Source: CAWHQZ01 sp963831645 (GTDB lineage Bacteria; Pseudomonadota; Alphaproteobacteria; Rhizobiales; Aestuariivirgaceae). Taken from it: 64,000 nucleotides of DNA. A program made the position numbers and the translations under genes. The notes under the pieces are model-generated. The model did no database searches and was not told the DNA's origin. It saw only the letters and a list, made by a program, of their open reading frames with translations. The stretch is taken from NCBI GenBank assembly GCA_963831645.1, contig CAWHQZ010000009.1:248001-312000 (forward strand), in the 5' to 3' direction. This document shows positions 47,752 through 56,612 of the stretch, piece by piece; the first letter of the stretch is position 1; every line of letters starts with the position of its first letter.

Positions 47752-49197
47752 TCATCCGAGCAGCCTCGCCACGTGCTGGAACCACAGGACGAGCTGTGGA
47801 GGCAGGTAGATGCCGGCGGCGAACACCAGCGCCAGATGCGCGAACATCGGCACATAGGACGCTTCCGCATCGGAACTCGCGCCCCGCGGTTCGCCGAAGG
47901 CGATACTGTTCAATCCCAGGAGCAATGCGCCGAAGCCTGTCGTCAGACCGATGACTAGCGGCATCGCAAGCAGCGGCTCGCGCGCAAAGGTCGAGCTCAC
48001 CACCAGGAACTCGCTCATGAAGATGCCGAGCGGCGGTAGGCCGGCGATTGCGATGACTCCCAGAACGAGCCCCCAGCCAAGCGCCGGATGGGTCGCCGTC
48101 AAGCCACCCATGTCGGCGATCCTCTGCGTGCCCTTGACCTGGGAGATATGCCCGACGGCGAAAAAGATGGCCGACTTGGTAAGGGAGTGCAGCGTCATGT
48201 GCAAAAGCCCCGCGAAGTTGGCAAGCGGTCCGCCCATGCCGAACGCGAACACGATGATGCCCATGTGCTCGATCGATGAATAGGCAAACATGCGTTTGAT
48301 GTCGCGCCGGCGGTAGAGCATGAAGGCGGCGAAGATGAGCGAAATCAATCCCATCGTCACCATGAGCGGACCGGGCGCCAGGGCTGCCGGGTTGACCGCC
48401 AGCAGCATCTTGAAGCGCAGGAGCGCATAAAGCGCGACGTTCAGGAGCAGCCCCGAGAGCACCGCCGAGATCGGTGTCGGGCCCTCGGCGTGGGCATCGG
48501 GCAACCAGGCGTGCAGCGGCGCTAGGCCCACCTTGGTGCCGTAGCCGAGGAGAATGAACACGAAGGCGACGTTGAGGAGCGCGGGATCGAACTGGCCCGC
48601 GCGTTCAACCAGCACGGTCCACACCATGGCGTCGATGCCTTCGCCGATGACCGGCCCCGCCGCCATGTAGACAAGGATGGTGCCGAACAGGGCGAAGGCG
48701 ATGCCGACGCTGCCGAGAATGAAATATTTCCACGCCGCTTCGATGGCTTCGTGGGTGCGGTAGATGCCGACCATGAGCACCGTGGTGAGCGTGGCGAGCT
48801 CGATCGCCACCCACATCACGCCGATGTTGTTGGCGAGCAGCGCCAGGTTCATGGCGAACATCAGCACCTGGTACATGGCATGGTAGAAGCGCAGTTCGGT
48901 GTGGGTCAGCCTGCCAGTCTCGATCTCGTGGCCGATATAACTCGCGCTGAAGGCGCTGGTGGTGAACCCCACGAACGTGGTGAGCACGATGAAAACGTTG
49001 TTGAGGTCGTCGACAAGAAAATATGTTCCCGGTTGCGGGCGAGCGACGAGCAGCGCCAGGGCGGAAAGAAAGGTCAGAAGCGCGGCGAGCACGTTGAGCC
49101 GCGCGGTCAGCCGGTAGCCCGGCAGTACGGCGAGCAGCGCAGCTGCCGCAGCCGGGATCAGCAGGACTGCGCTAACCGCGTCGAACGGGGCGGTCAT
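47752..49197 (-). CDS. Proton-pumping membrane subunit (HyfF/NuoN-MrpD-like)
   Basis: A 481-residue polytopic protein (about 14 spans) of the NuoN/MrpD antiporter-like family. It contains WVAIELATLTTVLMVGIYRT with the conserved TM5 Glu and GYGTKVGLAPLHAWLPDAHA with the TM7 Lys and HAWLPDAH signature. It overlaps HyfE by four bases and lies 82 bases before the large-subunit start. Confidence 0.92.
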   Translation of the reverse strand: MTAPFDAVSAVLLIPAAAAALLAVLPGYRLTARLNVLAALLTFLSALALLVARPQPGTYFLVDDLNNVFIVLTTFVGFTTSAFSASYIGHEIETGRLTHTELRFYHAMYQVLMFAMNLALLANNIGVMWVAIELATLTTVLMVGIYRTHEAIEAAWKYFILGSVGIAFALFGTILVYMAAGPVIGEGIDAMVWTVLVERAGQFDPALLNVAFVFILLGYGTKVGLAPLHAWLPDAHAEGPTPISAVLSGLLLNVALYALLRFKMLLAVNPAALAPGPLMVTMGLISLIFAAFMLYRRRDIKRMFAYSSIEHMGIIVFAFGMGGPLANFAGLLHMTLHSLTKSAIFFAVGHISQVKGTQRIADMGGLTATHPALGWGLVLGVIAIAGLPPLGIFMSEFLVVSSTFAREPLLAMPLVIGLTTGFGALLLGLNSIAFGEPRGASSDAEASYVPMFAHLALVFAAGIYLPPQLVLWFQHVARLLG

Positions 49198-49856
49198 GGC
49201 CGCTCTCCGCGGAAGCGGTCGAGCGCCTCGACGTCGACGGTGTCGAAACGCTCGCGGATGCGGAACAGGAAGATGCCGATGACGATGAAGGCGATGAGGA
49301 TCGAGAACGCGACGGAGATCTCGACCACCAGTGGCATGCCCTTGGCGCCGGTTGCGGCAAGCACAAGGCCGTTCTCGAGCGACATGAAGCCAACGATCTG
49401 GCTCACCGCATTACGCCGCGTCACCATCATCAGGAGGCCAAGGAGCACTACCGACAGCGCGAAGGCGAGGTCCTCACGCGCCAAAGGGTCCGCCCCCGCG
49501 GTCACCTTGAGCATGACCACCATCGACAGGGCTACGAGCCCGATGCCGAGCAGCATGGCTGCGCCCACACCCACCACCTTGTCGATCTCGCGGTGGATGC
49601 CGAGGCGCCAGATGATCCGGTGCAGCGACACCGGGATGACGATCGCCTTGAACACGAGCGCGATGGCCGCGGTGATGTAGAGATGCGGCGCGTCCTGGAT
49701 GGCGGCCTGCCAGGCGACCGAAGCCGCCAGCACCAGCGCATGCAGCGCATATGTGTTGAGTAGTGCCGAGAGGCGATCCTGGTAGAGCTGCAGGAAGCTC
49801 ACGAGCACGAGCCCGCCGGCGAGCAGATGGGCGATATCGAAGACAAGACCGCGCAT
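49194..49856 (-). CDS. Hydrogenase-4-type membrane subunit (HyfE-like)
   Basis: A 220-residue membrane protein with about six spans. Its C-terminal part (VGFMSLENGLVLAATGAKGM) resembles the NuoK-like region of HyfE. The ATG shares one base with the HyfC stop, and its stop overlaps HyfF, showing tight coupling. HyfE is specific to hydrogenase-4/Ehr-like complexes and separates this operon from an ordinary nuo cluster. Confidence 0.9.
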   Translation of the reverse strand: MRGLVFDIAHLLAGGLVLVSFLQLYQDRLSALLNTYALHALVLAASVAWQAAIQDAPHLYITAAIALVFKAIVIPVSLHRIIWRLGIHREIDKVVGVGAAMLLGIGLVALSMVVMLKVTAGADPLAREDLAFALSVVLLGLLMMVTRRNAVSQIVGFMSLENGLVLAATGAKGMPLVVEISVAFSILIAFIVIGIFLFRIRERFDTVDVEALDRFRGERP

Positions 49857-50812
49857 TAGTGGCTCCGCGTGACGAACATCAGGAGCGTGGCGAGCAAGCT
49901 CAGCATCAGCGCGGCGCCCAAGAGCTCAGGCACCCGGAACACCCGCATCTTGGCGATCGTGGTTTCAAACAAGGCCAGCAGAAAGCCGAGGCCCGCGACT
50001 TTCGCGCAGTATGCGACAACGCCGATCGCCAGCGCCTCAGACGCCTCGCCCGGCGCCGCCAGACCCCACGGCAAGAACAGGCAGGCGATGAGCGAGAGGT
50101 AGAGCAGAAGCTTGAGTGACGATGCAAGCTCGATGAGCGCCAAGTGGCGGCCGGAGTACTCCAGCACCATGGCTTCGTGCACCATGGTAAGCTCGAGATG
50201 GGTCACCGGGTTGTCGACGGGAATACGCGCGTTTTCGGCGATGGCCACGATGATGAGGGCGATGAGCGCCAGCCCCAGCGACACCCTGAGGCCGACGGCC
50301 GGCGAGACCATGTACTCCGCCATGCTGGAAAGCTGCGTCGAGCCGGCGATCAGCGCCAGGGTGAAGGTGATCATGAGCATGGCAGGTTCAGCGAGCGAGG
50401 CGATCATCACCTCGCGGCTCGCCCCGATGCCGCCGAAACTGGTGCCGACATCGAGGCCGGCGAGCGCCAGGAAGAAGCGGGCGCTGCCGAGGAGCGCCAC
50501 GATGGCGATGAGATCGGCCGACCAGCTGAAAACAAGTCCGGTCCTGAACGTCGGCACCATGGCGGCGGCGACCCAGGTCGCGGCGAAGATGAGGTAGGGT
50601 ATTTCGCGGAACAGCCACGAGGCGTTCTCGGCCAATACGACCTCCTTGCGCAGGAGCCGGACCAGATCCCGGTACGGCTGGATCACCGGCGGACCACGGC
50701 GCCTGAGCAGGCGCCCCTTCACTTTGCGCACGAAACCGGTAAGCAGCGGCGCCATGAGCAGCACCAGCAGCATCTGCGCGCCGTGCCCGGCGAAGTCGAG
50801 GATCACTGCCAT
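49856..50812 (-). CDS. NuoH-like membrane anchor subunit (HyfC-like)
   Basis: From the ATG at 50812 the protein has 318 residues and eight or so spans, including KVKGRLLRRRGPPVIQPYRD (the NuoH-type cytoplasmic loop near residue 35) and PVTHLELTMVHEAMVLEYSG (about 200-219), the conserved acidic loop at the quinone/iron-sulfur interface. It overlaps the end of HyfB by 10 bases. Confidence 0.92.
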   Translation of the reverse strand: MAVILDFAGHGAQMLLVLLMAPLLTGFVRKVKGRLLRRRGPPVIQPYRDLVRLLRKEVVLAENASWLFREIPYLIFAATWVAAAMVPTFRTGLVFSWSADLIAIVALLGSARFFLALAGLDVGTSFGGIGASREVMIASLAEPAMLMITFTLALIAGSTQLSSMAEYMVSPAVGLRVSLGLALIALIIVAIAENARIPVDNPVTHLELTMVHEAMVLEYSGRHLALIELASSLKLLLYLSLIACLFLPWGLAAPGEASEALAIGVVAYCAKVAGLGFLLALFETTIAKMRVFRVPELLGAALMLSLLATLLMFVTRSH

Positions 50813-52815
50813 GTGGCGAGCACGAGCAGCAGCGTCACGAGCGCGGCGAACACCAGGCTCAGATATTGGCGGATGGTCAGGAACTGAAGCTTGTTGAGCT
50901 TGTCCGCGGCGATCCCAACGCCGGTGGCCAAAGGCGCATAGAGCCCATCCCAGATGAGGTCGCGCATTTGGACGGTGAAGCGAGCCGCGCGCGTGTCGCC
51001 GGGCGGCGGCATAAAGCCCTGCTCCCGGGCCCTGAAGACGATGGTGCCGAACACTCGGCGGATCGGCTGGGCGAAGCTTTGGGACGTGTATTGCGTAGCG
51101 GGGCTCCGGTCCGGATAGCCGCAGTCCCATGCCGGTCCTCGGCGCACCTTGTTCGAAGCGATGCGGTGGATGGCGAAGGCGGAAAGCGATCCCGATATGG
51201 CGATGAACAGAAAGACGATGAGCCCGTTATAGGAGCCGCGGTGGTCCGCGATCGGCACGATCGACAGCCATTCGACGCCCATCTGCGCCGGCATGCGCGC
51301 CCGTGTAAGAAACTCGACCGCCGGCGCCAGCGCGTCGATGAACAGGCCGGGAAGAATTCCGGCAACCAGACACAGGGCTGCGAATAGCGCCATCGCGGTG
51401 AGCGACCAGCGATCGGTCTCGACCGCGCGCGAGGCGAAAGCCGTGCGGGCGCGGCCAAGGAAGGTCACCCCGAACGCCTTGACGAAACAGGCGGCGGCCA
51501 GCGCGGCTGAGAGCGCCAGCACCGCGCCCACCGTCGGCACGAGAAGCCGCAGCCCCCAGGACGGCAGTTCGGGGCTTAAGAGAACCGCCTGGAAGATCAG
51601 CCATTCGGAAACGAAACCATTGAAGGGCGGCAAGGCCGAAATGGCCACGCATCCTGCGAGGAAGAAGAAGGCGGTGAGGGGCATGCGGTGGATGAGGCCG
51701 CCCAGATGCTCCATGTCGCGCTCGCCTGTGGCGTTCAGCACCGCGCCGGCGCCGAAGAACAGCAGGCTCTTGAACAGACAGTGATTGAAGGCATGGAGGA
51801 GGCTTGCGGTAAGCGCAAGCGCAGCCGCGGACGGCATGGCGTGCGCCTCGAAGGCCAGCGCGAGACCTAGTGCGATGAAGATGATGCCGATGTTCTCGAC
51901 CGTGTGGTAGGCGAGGAGGCGCTTCAAGTCGTGTTGCATCAGCGCCTGGAGCACGCCCAGGACGCAGGTGATGCCGCCCACCGACAGCACCACAATGCTC
52001 CACCACCATGCGGAAGGGCCCAGTAGGTCGAAGACGATGCGCACGAAGCCGTAGACCGCGACCTTGGTCATGACGCCGCTCATCAGTGCCGAGACGTGGC
52101 TGGGTGCTGCCGGGTGGGCGAGCGGCAGCCATACGTGGAGCGGAACGAGACCGGCCTTGGAGCCGGCGCCCGCGAGGACCAGCATCAGGACCAGTGCTGC
52201 CAGTCCGGGCGGCTGTGCAGCTTCACGGATTTCATCGAAGCCGTAGAGGCCCTGGGGTCCGGCCAGGAGGCCGAAGGCGAGAAGCAGCGCCAGGGTACCG
52301 ACGCTTGCCATGAGGAGATAGACATAGCCCGCACGGACATTATCGGCCACGCGGTGGTGTGCCATGACCAGCGCCCACGACGAAAGCGACATGAATTCCC
52401 AGGAGACGAGGAAGCTGAAGGCATCATCGGCAATGACCACGAGATTCATGGCGGCGAGGAACGCCGGATAGAACGGCAGCACCCTTTCCGGGGCGCGCTC
52501 ATGCCTTCCGTAGCCGATAGCAAACAGGCTCGCCGCGGCAGCGCCCAGGTTGACGACGATAAGGAAGACGGAGCTTAGGCTGTCGAGGCGGAAGTGCGTT
52601 CCGAGCCACGGCAGTCCGAGCGGCAAGGTTAAGGTGACGGGCGCTACGGTTCCGTCGAGCAGATACAGGAGCGCAACGGCGAGAAGGATGAGCGAGGCAG
52701 CGAGGCTCAAGCCGTAGATGATCGCGCCGCTACTCTGCTTAGCCCTCAAGGCGGCGCCAAGGGGGGCCGCGGCGAGCAGACCGGCCACGCAAAACAAGGA
52801 GATGGAAAGCGACAT
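50803..52815 (-). CDS. NuoL-like proton-pumping subunit (HyfB-like)
   Basis: The protein has 670 residues with about 16 spans. Conserved pumping residues include the TM5 Glu in LVSWEFMSLSSWALVMAHH and the TM7 Lys in GAGSKAGLVPLHVWLPLAHP. The C-terminal extension contains GPAWDCGYPDRSP, typical of HyfB/HycC-type subunits. It is the first gene of the six-gene operon; 108 bases separate it from the XRE-cupin gene. Confidence 0.92.
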   Translation of the reverse strand: MSLSISLFCVAGLLAAAPLGAALRAKQSSGAIIYGLSLAASLILLAVALLYLLDGTVAPVTLTLPLGLPWLGTHFRLDSLSSVFLIVVNLGAAAASLFAIGYGRHERAPERVLPFYPAFLAAMNLVVIADDAFSFLVSWEFMSLSSWALVMAHHRVADNVRAGYVYLLMASVGTLALLLAFGLLAGPQGLYGFDEIREAAQPPGLAALVLMLVLAGAGSKAGLVPLHVWLPLAHPAAPSHVSALMSGVMTKVAVYGFVRIVFDLLGPSAWWWSIVVLSVGGITCVLGVLQALMQHDLKRLLAYHTVENIGIIFIALGLALAFEAHAMPSAAALALTASLLHAFNHCLFKSLLFFGAGAVLNATGERDMEHLGGLIHRMPLTAFFFLAGCVAISALPPFNGFVSEWLIFQAVLLSPELPSWGLRLLVPTVGAVLALSAALAAACFVKAFGVTFLGRARTAFASRAVETDRWSLTAMALFAALCLVAGILPGLFIDALAPAVEFLTRARMPAQMGVEWLSIVPIADHRGSYNGLIVFLFIAISGSLSAFAIHRIASNKVRRGPAWDCGYPDRSPATQYTSQSFAQPIRRVFGTIVFRAREQGFMPPPGDTRAARFTVQMRDLIWDGLYAPLATGVGIAADKLNKLQFLTIRQYLSLVFAALVTLLLVLATWQ

Positions 52816-52923
52816 GAGCCCCCGGCAGACGTTAGCTTGCCGGTCTAGCGCATTGAGCTTGAGGTCTCAAGTTGAGCGAGGTTTCCGATTAGCGTGGTCT
52901 ACATTCATCGAAACAGGGACCGC

Positions 52924-53580
52924 TCACCCTTCACGCACGTGCGAGATCACGCTCAAAAAACGGATTGGCAGCTTGCGCAGCTCGTCGGGCCCGTGCGGCA
53001 CGTCGGCGTCGAAGTAGAGGGAATCGCCGGGCCGCAGCACATAGACCTTGTCGCCATGGCGGTAACCCACTTCGCCCTCGAGCATGTAAAGGAACTCGAT
53101 CCCTTCGTGCTGAAACACCGGGAACACATCGGAGGCGGCGGTAAGGGTAACAAGATAGGGCTCGACCGCCAGCGGTCGACTGCGGCTATGGCCCAGCAGC
53201 TGATACTGGTGACCGGCTCTGGTTCCGCGCCGCTCGATCTTGAGCCCTTCGCCAGCCTTGACGAAGGTGGCATCGCGAACCTCCTCGAACGAGCGGAATA
53301 GCGCCGTCACCGGGACGTGCAAGGCCCGCGACAACGACTGCAGCGACGACAGCGACAGCGAAGTACTGCCGTTTTCGATTTTCGACAGCATCCCTGCCGA
53401 CATGCTAGCCGCCTTGGCGAGTTCGCTCAGGGTGATGTCGAGCTTCTCGCGGAAGCGCCGCACTTCGTGACCGATCAATTCCTCGAGCCTTCCGGCACGC
53501 CCGCCGCCGTGGGGGTCCTGATGGGGGAATTCGGTAGCGGGCGCCTTCTCGCGGCTGCGCAATTTCCGGCTTCGGTCCAT
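52924..53580 (-). CDS. XRE-family regulator with C-terminal cupin
   Basis: The 218-residue protein has an N-terminal helix-turn-helix (about 35-90; LSELAKAASMSAGMLSKIEN) and a C-terminal cupin_2 sensor domain (about 150-215; EFLYMLEGEVGYRHGDKVYV, PGDSLYFDADVPHGP). Regulators with this architecture often control amino-acid or polyamine metabolism genes. It is transcribed away from the ammonium transporter gene with 153 bases between starts and toward the Ehr operon, so either or both may be targets. Confidence 0.9.
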   Translation of the reverse strand: MDRSRKLRSREKAPATEFPHQDPHGGGRAGRLEELIGHEVRRFREKLDITLSELAKAASMSAGMLSKIENGSTSLSLSSLQSLSRALHVPVTALFRSFEEVRDATFVKAGEGLKIERRGTRAGHQYQLLGHSRSRPLAVEPYLVTLTAASDVFPVFQHEGIEFLYMLEGEVGYRHGDKVYVLRPGDSLYFDADVPHGPDELRKLPIRFLSVISHVREG

Positions 53581-53733
53581 GCTTCACCTTGCAGTGCACA
53601 AGAACCCCCTGTGGGGGACGGCCCGCGCCAGCTTGACTTCTCCTTTCCTCGCATGAAAAACTTGTGTACGCGAGTCGCCACGTGCTTCGGGCGCGCTTGG
53701 TCGCCGCCCGGGGGGCGGCAGGGAGGGGAACCA

Positions 53734-55117
53734 ATGGGCAGCAACATAGACGCCATCACCACGGTCTTCATCGAGTTCTATTATTGGGTGACGATCGTCT
53801 TCATGTTCTTCATCCATATCGGCTTTTGCCTCTATGAAGTAGGCGCCTCTAGACGGCGCAACCACCTCTCGACATTAATGAAGAACACCATGGCCATTCC
53901 TCTGGTCACTATCACGTTCTTCTTTTTCGGCTGGTGGATCTATTTCGCGTTCCCGTCGGGGGGTCCCACCACCGCAGCGCCCTACGCTCTGCCTTGGAGC
54001 CCGTTGATGTCCGCCCACCTGTCGGGCCCTTCGCCCGATCTCGGCGTCGACGCCGCGACAGCGGCCTATTGGCATCGCCTCAACGGCGTGTTCTGGGGCG
54101 CGTTTCTCCTGTTCTCCATTACCACCGCCTCGATCGTCTCGGGAGCCATAATCGAACGGGTGCGCATGGGCGCATTCTGGTTCATCGCCGTGCTTCTCGG
54201 GTCGGTGCTATGGATTCTTCGATGCCTCCTGGGGTTGGCACCCACAGGGCTGGATGGTGAAGTACCTCGGCTACCACGACGCCTATGCGTCGGGCGTCGT
54301 GCATGCCATCGCAGGCGGCGCCGCACTCGCCACGCTCATGGTGCTGGGACCGCGTCTCGCCAAGTTCCGGTCGGATGGAACGGCGCGCGATATCCCCCCG
54401 CACAATACCTGGCTCGTCGCCGTTGGTTTGCTGGCAATCTACACCGGCTTCTGGGGTTTCTATGCCGCCTGCAACATCCCGATCATCAGCCCCGCGCTGA
54501 TTGCCGGGCAGATTACCGGCGACACCTGGACGGCGACGACGATCTACCTGACGCCGACCACGCTTTCGGCGATCACCTTCAACTTCCTGATGTCGTTGTC
54601 CGGAGGACTGCTATCAGGCTACCTCGTGTCCAAGGGCAATCCGTTCTGGACGTTTTCGGGGGGTCTGTGCGGGGTGATCGCGGCCTCGGCTGGCAATGAT
54701 CTCTACCACCCCATCCAGGCGATGCTCATCGCGGCGATCGTGGTGGCGATCTGTTACAAGCTCCACTACTGGGTCGAGCGGCGTTTCCGTATCGATGACG
54801 CCGTCGGCGCGGTCGCGGTCCACGGCTACGGCGGGTTTCTCGGTGTCGTCGTGGCCGGCTTCATGCTCTGGGGCACACCCTCGTCGCCCTACGAAGGCTT
54901 CGCCACGATTAGTCCGTGGGGCAATTTTATCGGCGCCGTGATCATGGTCGCGCTGGGCTTCGTCCCCGTCTATGTGCTGGCCAAGATACTTGACAGCGCG
55001 GGGCTGTTGCGCGTGCCGCACCGCGTGGAGCTCGAAGGTCTCGATTTCAGCACCAACGAAGCGTTCCTAGCGGCCGTGAGTGAAGTCAGCGCCGCCGAGA
55101 AAGCATTGCTGAAGTAG
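53734..55117 (+). pseudogene. Ammonium transporter (Amt family), one-base frameshift
   Basis: From the ATG at 53734, with GGAGGGGA upstream, the protein reads as an Amt-like channel (EFYYWVTIVFMFFIHIGFCLY, IIERVRMGAFWFIAVLLGSV) for about 160 residues. An extra C at 54220 then breaks the frame in what should be WILDASWGWHP. Sense resumes at GWMVKYLGYHDAYASGVVHA, with the pore His in VVHAIAGG and a second in DAVGAVAVHGYGG, and continues to the TAG at 55115. Removing one base restores about 460 residues. It is either a recent mutation or a base-calling error. Confidence 0.85.
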
Positions 55118-55139
55118 GGCCGCAGGAGGGAGAACAACG

Positions 55140-55331
55140 ATGACAACCAACGGACTGACGTCTTGGGCGGTCGACCTCAAGGATGTCGGAGCGATCTACC
55201 CGTTCCAGGGAGCCGAGTGGCTTTTCGTCATCCTCGGGGTTGCGTTCTGGATCGCGTGGCATGTGCTTCAGACCCGACAGGAAACCGAGAACAATCGAAA
55301 ACGAACTTCGCGCAGACCCCCGAGGCGATAA
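55140..55331 (+). CDS. Small membrane protein linked to amt
   Basis: A 63-residue protein with one predicted transmembrane helix (about 27-44, WLFVILGVAFWIAWHVLQ) and a basic, Arg-rich C-terminus. It begins 22 bases after the transporter stop with GGGAG before the ATG, so it is in the same operon. I believe a similar short frame accompanies this amt type in other Rhizobiales. It could be an accessory or regulatory peptide for the transporter, but no function is established. Confidence 0.7.
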   Translation: MTTNGLTSWAVDLKDVGAIYPFQGAEWLFVILGVAFWIAWHVLQTRQETENNRKRTSRRPPRR

Positions 55332-55442
55332 GACGCTCGCATCGATCGACCGCTACTACTGATGCAATTGACAGCGAGCCTGCGCTCGGGCAGCGACCCG
55401 AGGTAGAATGCTCTCCGCCCAGCGTCCTCTATAAGCGGGAGA

Positions 55443-55922
55443 TCAGTCGGGCCGCTGGTTGCCCGGTCGCGGCTGGCCTCGAGCACCATATTCGTCTGGA
55501 GCCGAGAGACTGATCGGTACAAAGGGGTCAGCAAAGGCGGCCTCGTCAGCAAAGAACGGCGCAAGCAGGCTTGGGACAGGCTCTTCAGGCATCAATGCCG
55601 CGGCACGCGGCGCCGATTTCTGAATTGTCGTCCCTACCACACGAAGTCGGTCCGACTTCGCTTCTGTCTGCACGTTGGAAAGCGGAAGGCTATCGGCGCG
55701 CCCCTGCTTGATCAGGAGCGGCAACTCCCCTGGAGAAGGGTGCTCTATGGCAACCTCCGTCGCGATCACTTCCAGGTGCTTGCCGTCATCAGGCGTCCCA
55801 GCACCGCGCATCAGCCCGGCGACGAGCATCACGAGAAGTCCGCTCGCAACCGCAAGCGACGAAACTACAACAATACCTTTATTGCGCGCTTCAACGAAGC
55901 GTGTGTCCCCCCGGCCAGCCAT
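55443..55922 (-). CDS. Single-span membrane protein of unknown function
   Basis: A 159-residue protein with a basic N-terminus, one transmembrane helix (VVVSSLAVASGLLVMLVAGL, about 18-37) and a low-complexity periplasmic tail rich in Pro, Ala and Glu. There are no recognised domains. It lies 46 bases from the cupin gene on the same strand, so the two may be cotranscribed. Confidence 0.5.
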   Translation of the reverse strand: MAGRGDTRFVEARNKGIVVVSSLAVASGLLVMLVAGLMRGAGTPDDGKHLEVIATEVAIEHPSPGELPLLIKQGRADSLPLSNVQTEAKSDRLRVVGTTIQKSAPRAAALMPEEPVPSLLAPFFADEAAFADPFVPISLSAPDEYGARGQPRPGNQRPD

Positions 55923-55968
55923 GGAGGAAACATATCGCCGCCGGTCTGATTCGCCAATTGGCGCAAAA

Positions 55969-56490
55969 CTATGTCCAGAGCACTGTCATCGGCCCGTGAG
56001 CGCCCGCAACTGGATCACAGTGGGGCTTGGAGACCCCCGCTATTCGCCTTCGAATACCCTGCCAGTCGACTTCATTGGCGCGCTTCAGGTCGCGGTGCGA
56101 GCCCGGCGGGTAGGCGCCGATCACCAGGAGGTCGCCGCTCGACGAGATGAGCTCGTGTCCGGTGCCTGCCGGCAACAGTACCGCATCGCCGGCGGCCACT
56201 TCGAGCTCTTTCCCCGCAACGCCTCCAAAACGTACTCTCGCCCGCCCCGCGGCAATGCCCAGCACTTCATGTGCGTTTGAGTGAAAATGCGCGAACGAGA
56301 AGATGCCATCACGCCAGCCATCGCCCCAGCCGTGTCTCTGAAACAGGCGCTCGAATATACCTGCCGTGTCTGACGCTGCTGGGTCCACTGCTTGCGGGTA
56401 GACAATCATTGGCCACCGCGGGTGGTTTGGTATGTCTCCGTCGTCGGAGAAGTAGAAGATGTCAGTCCGCATCATTGGCACTTTCAGCAA
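55969..56490 (-). CDS. Single-domain cupin protein
   Basis: The 173-residue protein has a cupin core. The first motif contains the metal-binding histidines in FAHFHSNAHEVLGIAAGRAR (about 66-85) and the second is AGDAVLLPAGTGHELISSSG (about 100-119). It may be an enzyme or a small-molecule sensor; similar cupins are common in Rhizobiales without a known role. It is divergent from the cyclase gene (122 bases between). Confidence 0.8.
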   Translation of the reverse strand: MLKVPMMRTDIFYFSDDGDIPNHPRWPMIVYPQAVDPAASDTAGIFERLFQRHGWGDGWRDGIFSFAHFHSNAHEVLGIAAGRARVRFGGVAGKELEVAAGDAVLLPAGTGHELISSSGDLLVIGAYPPGSHRDLKRANEVDWQGIRRRIAGVSKPHCDPVAGAHGPMTVLWT

Positions 56491-56612
56491 TCCGTTCTCG
56501 TTCCGGTTCCCGATATTGTGGTAATTCGGATCAAAGTTCTTTGGGTCCTACTGTCTAACATACGCGACGGGTCGAGTGTTCAGGCTGCGTCACTTCGGTC
56601 TATAGAGACAGC

